Translations under genes and position numbers: made by a program
Shown here: piece after piece, positions 60,250 through 64,000 of the stretch
Numbering within the stretch: position 1 is the stretch's first letter
Layout: every line of letters begins with the position of its first letter
Assembly (NCBI RefSeq): GCF_009604375.1
Contig: NZ_WEGH01000005.1
Coordinates: 682,001 to 746,000, forward strand
Source of the DNA: Actinomadura macrotermitis
Lineage (GTDB): Bacteria > Actinomycetota > Actinomycetes > Streptosporangiales > Streptosporangiaceae
Length of the DNA: 64,000 bases
Direction: 5' to 3'
The notes under the pieces: generated by a model
Databases searched by the model: none
The model's input: only the letters and a program-made list of their open reading frames with translations
Told to the model about the DNA's origin: nothing

Positions 60250-61671
60250 TCACCCGGCGGCGGCCTCGGTGAGCGGGAGCCGCACCTGGAAGCGGGTGTC
60301 GCCCGGCCGGGAGGACACCTGGATGTCGCCGCGGTGCCGGTCGGCCACGATGCGCCAGGAGATGTCCAGGCCGAGGCCGGTGCCCTCGCCGACCGGCTTG
60401 GTGGTGAAGAACGGGGTGAAGATCCGGCTGAGGTTCTCCTCGGGGATGCCCGGGCCGGTGTCGCCGATCTCCACCAGCGCGTCGCCGTTGACCCGGCCGG
60501 TGCGCACGGTGAGGGTGCCGGTGCCGCCCATCGCGTACAGCGCGTTGACGATGAGGTTGGTCCACACCTGGTTCAGCTCGGCGGCGTACACCGGGATCGG
60601 CGGCAGGTCCGGGTCGTAGTCGGTGACGACCCGCACCTTCTCCCCGATCTTGCGGCGCAGCATGGTGAGCGTGCTGTCGAGCAGCTCGCGCACGTCCACC
60701 TGCTGGTAGGGGGCGCGGTCCAGCTGGGAGTACTGGCGGGCCGAGTCCAGCAGCGCGGTGATCCGGCCGGTGGCGTCGGCGATCTCGGCCTGCAGCGCGG
60801 CGACCTCCAGCACCTCGGCGAGCCAGCGCATCGCGGCGGTGAGCAGGCCGCCCGCGGCCCGCTCGATCTCCTCGGCCTGGGCGATGCCGATCCCGGCGGC
60901 GACGAGGCCGGGCGCCAGCTCCCAGGCGTCCGGCACGCCGTGCTCCTCCAGCCAGTCGCCGAGCTCGTCCTCGGCGTCGCTGATCTGCAGCGGGGTGCGC
61001 GACCCCGCCCGCGCCCCGGCGGGTTCGCGCAGCCGCTCGCGCAGCGAGACCAGCGCGCTGATGCGCTCGCAGTCCACGCCGCCGGCGGCCAGGTCGGCGA
61101 GCCGGTGCTGGGCGGCCAGCAGCCGGTCGCCGAGCTCGGCGCTCGCCCGCGACGCCGCGGCGGCCGGGTTGTTCAGCTCGTGGGTGAGCCCGGCGGTGAT
61201 GGTGCCGAGCGCGGTGAGCCGCTCGCGCTGGTCCACGATGCGGCGGGCGTTGCTCATCCCGAAGAAGACGCCCTCCAGCAGGTGCGTGGCCATCGGGAAC
61301 CACTCGCGCACCGCCTTGGCGAACTTGCGCGCGGGCAGCACGAACAGCTCCGCCCGCCCCACCGCGCGCAGCGTGTGCTGGTACTTCTGCTCGATCCGGT
61401 CGCCCAGGTAGGCCTGCACGGCGCCGCCGTACACGCCCGGCTTGGTGCCCCGGGCCACCTCCAGCTCGTTGCCGCGCACGTTCTGGGTCATCGAGACCTC
61501 GCCGTCCAGCAGGACGTAGAAGAACTCCGCGGGGTCGCCCTGCGCGCAGACGACCTCCCCGCCGGCGTACCCGCGGACCGTGCCGTAGCCGGCCAGCCAG
61601 CCGAGCTGCTCCTCGTCCAGGTCGGCGAACAGGAACAGCGAGCGCAGCCGCCCGGGCGTGATCGTGGTCAT
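60250..61671 (-). CDS. histidine kinase with N-terminal cyclic-nucleotide-binding domain
   Basis: Protein of 473 residues. The first 120 residues form a cyclic nucleotide-binding domain (GGEVVCAQGDPAEFFYVLLDGEVSM). A short segment leads to the phosphoacceptor H-box GLTHELNNP (His164). The ATPase domain has the N-box ELNQVWTNLIVNAL, G1 DTGPGIPE and G2 GEGTGLGLDI. No transmembrane helix, so it should be cytoplasmic. It overlaps the upstream receiver-reductase gene by 4 bp (ATGA), and the two form a cognate pair. The stop is 2 bp from the convergent HTH gene's stop codon. Confidence 0.93.
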   Translation of the reverse strand: MTTITPGRLRSLFLFADLDEEQLGWLAGYGTVRGYAGGEVVCAQGDPAEFFYVLLDGEVSMTQNVRGNELEVARGTKPGVYGGAVQAYLGDRIEQKYQHTLRAVGRAELFVLPARKFAKAVREWFPMATHLLEGVFFGMSNARRIVDQRERLTALGTITAGLTHELNNPAAAASRASAELGDRLLAAQHRLADLAAGGVDCERISALVSLRERLREPAGARAGSRTPLQISDAEDELGDWLEEHGVPDAWELAPGLVAAGIGIAQAEEIERAAGGLLTAAMRWLAEVLEVAALQAEIADATGRITALLDSARQYSQLDRAPYQQVDVRELLDSTLTMLRRKIGEKVRVVTDYDPDLPPIPVYAAELNQVWTNLIVNALYAMGGTGTLTVRTGRVNGDALVEIGDTGPGIPEENLSRIFTPFFTTKPVGEGTGLGLDISWRIVADRHRGDIQVSSRPGDTRFQVRLPLTEAAAG

Positions 61672-63311
61672 GACTGCTCCAGGTAGCGGTGCACCAGCGC
61701 GACGGCCATGGCGCCGTCGCCGACCGCCGAGGCCACCCGCTTGATCGAGTCGGACCGGACGTCGCCCGCCGCGAACACCCCCGGCAGGCTGGTCTCCAGG
61801 TGGTAGGGCGCGCGGGCCCCGGCGGGGCGGTGCGCGGCGGACAGGTCGGGGCCGGTCAGCACGTAGCCGCGCCCGTCGCGCTCGACGACCCCCTCCAGCC
61901 AGTCGGTGCGCGGCTCGGCGCCGATGAAGACGAACAGCCAGTGCGCCTCGACGGTCCGCTCGCCGTCCGGGCCGGCGAGCGTGAGCCGCTCCAGCCGGTC
62001 GGTGCCGGCGCCCCCGGTGACCGTGGTGCGGGTGTGCACCTCGATGTTGGGCACGCCGTCGATCTGCTCGATCAGGTAGTGCGACATGGACCGTTCGAGG
62101 CCGTCCGCCCGCACCAGCAGGTGCACCCGCTTCGCGACCCGCGACAGGTTCATCGCCGCCTGCCCCGCCGAGTTGGCGCCGCCGACGACGTAGACCTCCT
62201 CGCCCGCGCAGCCGGGCGTCTCGGCCGGCGCGGCGCCGTAGTAGACGCCGCGGCCGGTGAGCGCCTCCAGGCCCGGCGCGTCCAGCCGCCGGTAGGACAC
62301 CCCGGTCGCCAGGATCACCGCGTGCGCGGCGATCTTCGAGCCATCGGCCTGGTGCACCACCCGGGCCCGGCCGGCCTCCTCCAGCCCGGTGACCTTGCCG
62401 GTGGTGATCAGCTCGGCGCCGAACCGCTCGGCCTGGCGGCGGGCCCGGTCGGCCAGCTGCGCGCCCGACACGCCGTCGGGGAAGCCGAGGTAGTTCTCGA
62501 TCCTGGAACTCTGCCCGGCCTGCCCGCCGGTCGCGTGCCGCTCGATCAGCACCGTGCGCAGGCCCTCGGAGGCGCCGTAGACGGCGGCGCCGAGCCCGGC
62601 CGGGCCGCCGCCGACCACGACCAGGTCGTAGAAGTCGGCGGCGGGCGTGGTGGTCAGCCCGACCGCGGCGGCCAGCTCGGCGTCGGCGGGCGCGGCGAGG
62701 GCCGTCCCGTCGGCCGTCACCACCAGCGGCAGCTCCGGCGAGCCCGCCGCCTCCAGCAGCTCGGCGGCCTCGGGGGCGGTGTCCAGCAGCCAGGTGTAGG
62801 GGACCTGGTTGCGGGCCAGGAAGTCGCGCACCTGGTAGGAGCGCGAGGACCAGCGGTGCCCGACCACCCGCAGCTCCTCGGGCCGCCACCGGTCCGTGCT
62901 CGTCCAGGCGTCCAGCTGCGCGTCGATCACCGGGTAGAACTTCTCCTCCGGCGGGTTCCACGGCTTCAGCAGGTAGTGGTCCAGGTCGACGATGTTGATG
63001 GCGCGGATCGCCGCGTCGGTGTCGGCGTAGGCGGTGAGCAGCACCCGGCGCGCGTAGGGGTAGAGGTCCATGGCCTTCTCCAGGAACTCCACGCCGTTCA
63101 TCTCGGGCATCCGGTGGTCGGCGAGCAGCACCGCGGCGTCCTCGCCGCGCAGCTTCAGCTCGCGCAGCGCGTCCAGGGCGAGCGGGCCGGACTCGGCGCG
63201 CACCACCCGGCACCGCTCGGCGTACCGGCGGCGCAGGTCCCGCGCCACCGCGCGGGACACGCCCGGATCGTCGTCGACCGTCAGGATCACAGGCTTGGAC
63301 ACGCCGTTCAT
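61668..63311 (-). CDS. response-regulator receiver fused to thioredoxin reductase-like flavoprotein
   Basis: Protein of 547 residues in three parts. A receiver domain (1-125) has the acidic pocket Asp13-15, phosphoacceptor Asp65 (LLADHRMP), Thr93 and Lys116. A glutaredoxin-like segment (about 148-220) has no CXXC. A thioredoxin reductase-like domain (from 226) keeps the FAD motif GGGPAGLGAA (234-243) and NAD(P) motif VVGGANSAG (375-383), but the region where thioredoxin reductase has its CATC dithiol reads YYGAAPAETPGC, with a single Cys. It may be a phosphorylation-gated flavoprotein. The kinase gene overlaps by 4 bp. GGAGGGGA precedes the ATG. Confidence 0.93.
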   Translation of the reverse strand: MNGVSKPVILTVDDDPGVSRAVARDLRRRYAERCRVVRAESGPLALDALRELKLRGEDAAVLLADHRMPEMNGVEFLEKAMDLYPYARRVLLTAYADTDAAIRAINIVDLDHYLLKPWNPPEEKFYPVIDAQLDAWTSTDRWRPEELRVVGHRWSSRSYQVRDFLARNQVPYTWLLDTAPEAAELLEAAGSPELPLVVTADGTALAAPADAELAAAVGLTTTPAADFYDLVVVGGGPAGLGAAVYGASEGLRTVLIERHATGGQAGQSSRIENYLGFPDGVSGAQLADRARRQAERFGAELITTGKVTGLEEAGRARVVHQADGSKIAAHAVILATGVSYRRLDAPGLEALTGRGVYYGAAPAETPGCAGEEVYVVGGANSAGQAAMNLSRVAKRVHLLVRADGLERSMSHYLIEQIDGVPNIEVHTRTTVTGGAGTDRLERLTLAGPDGERTVEAHWLFVFIGAEPRTDWLEGVVERDGRGYVLTGPDLSAAHRPAGARAPYHLETSLPGVFAAGDVRSDSIKRVASAVGDGAMAVALVHRYLEQS

Positions 63312-63421
63312 TCCCCTCCATCACCGCACTCGCCTGGAATCGTACGCGTTCGCAAGATCACTACGGCGTGCCGGGTGACCTGCCCGCACACCGCCGCCGG
63401 CCCATCGGTCATGATCGGTGC

Positions 63422-64000
63422 ATGACTCTGCGCGTGGCACTCATCGGATACGGCACCGGGGGCGCGGTGTTCCACGCCCCGCTCATCTCCTCGGTGCCCG
63501 GCCTGGCACTGGCCGCCGTGGTGACCGGGAACCCCGGGCGGCAGGCCGCGGTGCGGGAACGGTACCCCGAGGCGAAGGTGCTGGACTCCGCCGACCGGCT
63601 GTGGGAGGCGAACGGCGCCTACGACCTGGTGGTGGTGACGGCCCCGAACCGCCAGCACGTGCCGCTGGCCCGCACCGCCCTCACCACCGGCCTGCCGGTG
63701 GTGGTGGACAAGCCCGTCGCGGCGACGGCCGCCGACGCCCGCTCGCTGGCGGCGCTCAGCGCAGTGCGCGGCCTGCCGGTGTTCCCGTTCCACAACCGGC
63801 GCTGGGACGGCGACTTCCGCACCGTCCGCGGGCTCGCCGGGTCCGGCGCGCTCGGCCCGGTGCACCGCTTCGAGTCGCGGTTCGAACGCTGGCGGCCCGA
63901 GGTCAAAGAGGGGTGGAAGGAGAGCACCGACCCGCGCGACGCGGGCGGCATCCTCTACGATCTCGGCCCCCATCTCGTCGACCAGGCCATCGTCCTGTTC
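63422..64000 (+). CDS. Gfo/Idh/MocA-family oxidoreductase, N-terminal part
   Basis: The first 193 residues of the protein, cut by the right window edge. The NAD(P)-binding motif VALIGYGTGGAVFHAP and the family EKP motif, here VVDKPVAATAADA, are present, with FHNRRWDGDF as an active-site region. The family includes inositol and glucose-fructose oxidoreductases and many sugar dehydrogenases; substrate not assigned. The ATG at 63422 is chosen from the conserved start of the Rossmann fold. It is divergent from the receiver-reductase gene across 110 bp. Confidence 0.9.
   Translation, partial: MTLRVALIGYGTGGAVFHAPLISSVPGLALAAVVTGNPGRQAAVRERYPEAKVLDSADRLWEANGAYDLVVVTAPNRQHVPLARTALTTGLPVVVDKPVAATAADARSLAALSAVRGLPVFPFHNRRWDGDFRTVRGLAGSGALGPVHRFESRFERWRPEVKEGWKESTDPRDAGGILYDLGPHLVDQAIVLF

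Overview
The window reads as chromosomal DNA of a high-GC filamentous actinomycete. GC is very high by eye, with strong third-position G/C in every gene, GTG and TTG starts and GGAGG-type ribosome binding sites. It carries actinobacterial hallmarks: a RamB-type regulator divergent from isocitrate lyase, GpgS, ThyX, HelD, SigE-family sigma, WYL, MmyB-type XRE and PucR regulators, an F420-type LLM oxidoreductase and TerD proteins. A Streptomyces/Actinomadura-like organism is inferred; the genus cannot be fixed from sequence alone. I see no rRNA, tRNA, CRISPR array, insertion sequence, prophage or long biosynthetic cluster. Gene density is high and only one stretch over 300 bases (13401-14022) lacks a gene.

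Layout. 1-7.5 kb: a truncated TetR-operator-controlled gene, an AlkA-like glycosylase coupled to a HelD-like ATPase, an alpha/beta hydrolase, an orphan ABC ATPase with degraded motifs, and a methyltransferase plus biotinyl-carboxyltransferase fusion. 7.5-13.4 kb: TetR, RtcB, acyl-CoA dehydrogenase, SRPBCC, a hormone-sensitive-lipase-type esterase, a six-copy 15-bp tandem repeat and a PuuD-type amidotransferase. 14-23.3 kb: flavohemoglobin, a secreted protein, XRE/MmyB regulator, dienelactone hydrolase, ThyX, molybdopterin oxidoreductase, DUF1266 protein and adenosine deaminase. 23.3-29 kb: WYL regulator, SDR, fused anthranilate synthase with a Trp-Trp-Trp leader peptide and attenuator, VOC and CMD proteins. 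29-36 kb: DUF3311/sodium-solute symporter pair, a GT2-membrane fusion, SigE-family sigma with a membrane partner, cupin and TetR. 36-47 kb: thioesterase, nuclease-family protein, two TerD proteins, acyl-CoA dehydrogenase under a double operator, GpgS, RamB/AceA and an M1 peptidase. 47-56.6 kb: ABC-2 exporter, a pair of related stress-like proteins, aldehyde dehydrogenase, AraC, DUF1232 and LLM genes. 56.6-64 kb: PucR/class II aldolase, MarR/VOC, a small HTH protein, a response-regulator/thioredoxin-reductase fusion with its histidine kinase, and a truncated Gfo/Idh/MocA oxidoreductase.

The window is mostly ordinary core and accessory metabolism. The clearest mechanistic stories are: (i) Trp attenuation of the TrpE-TrpG fusion; (ii) RamB and isocitrate lyase, an acetate/fatty-acid switch next to fatty-acid oxidation genes; (iii) a redox two-component module in which the receiver domain is fused to a flavoprotein reductase lacking the CXXC; (iv) several regulator/operator pairs readable from palindromes (91-108, 8062-8077, 25276-25310, 41444-41483, 59289-59301). 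The best candidates for something little described are the receiver-reductase fusion with its cyclic-nucleotide-domain kinase, the motif-degenerate ABC ATPase, the TerD fusion protein and the duplicated gene pair at 50.6-51.9 kb.
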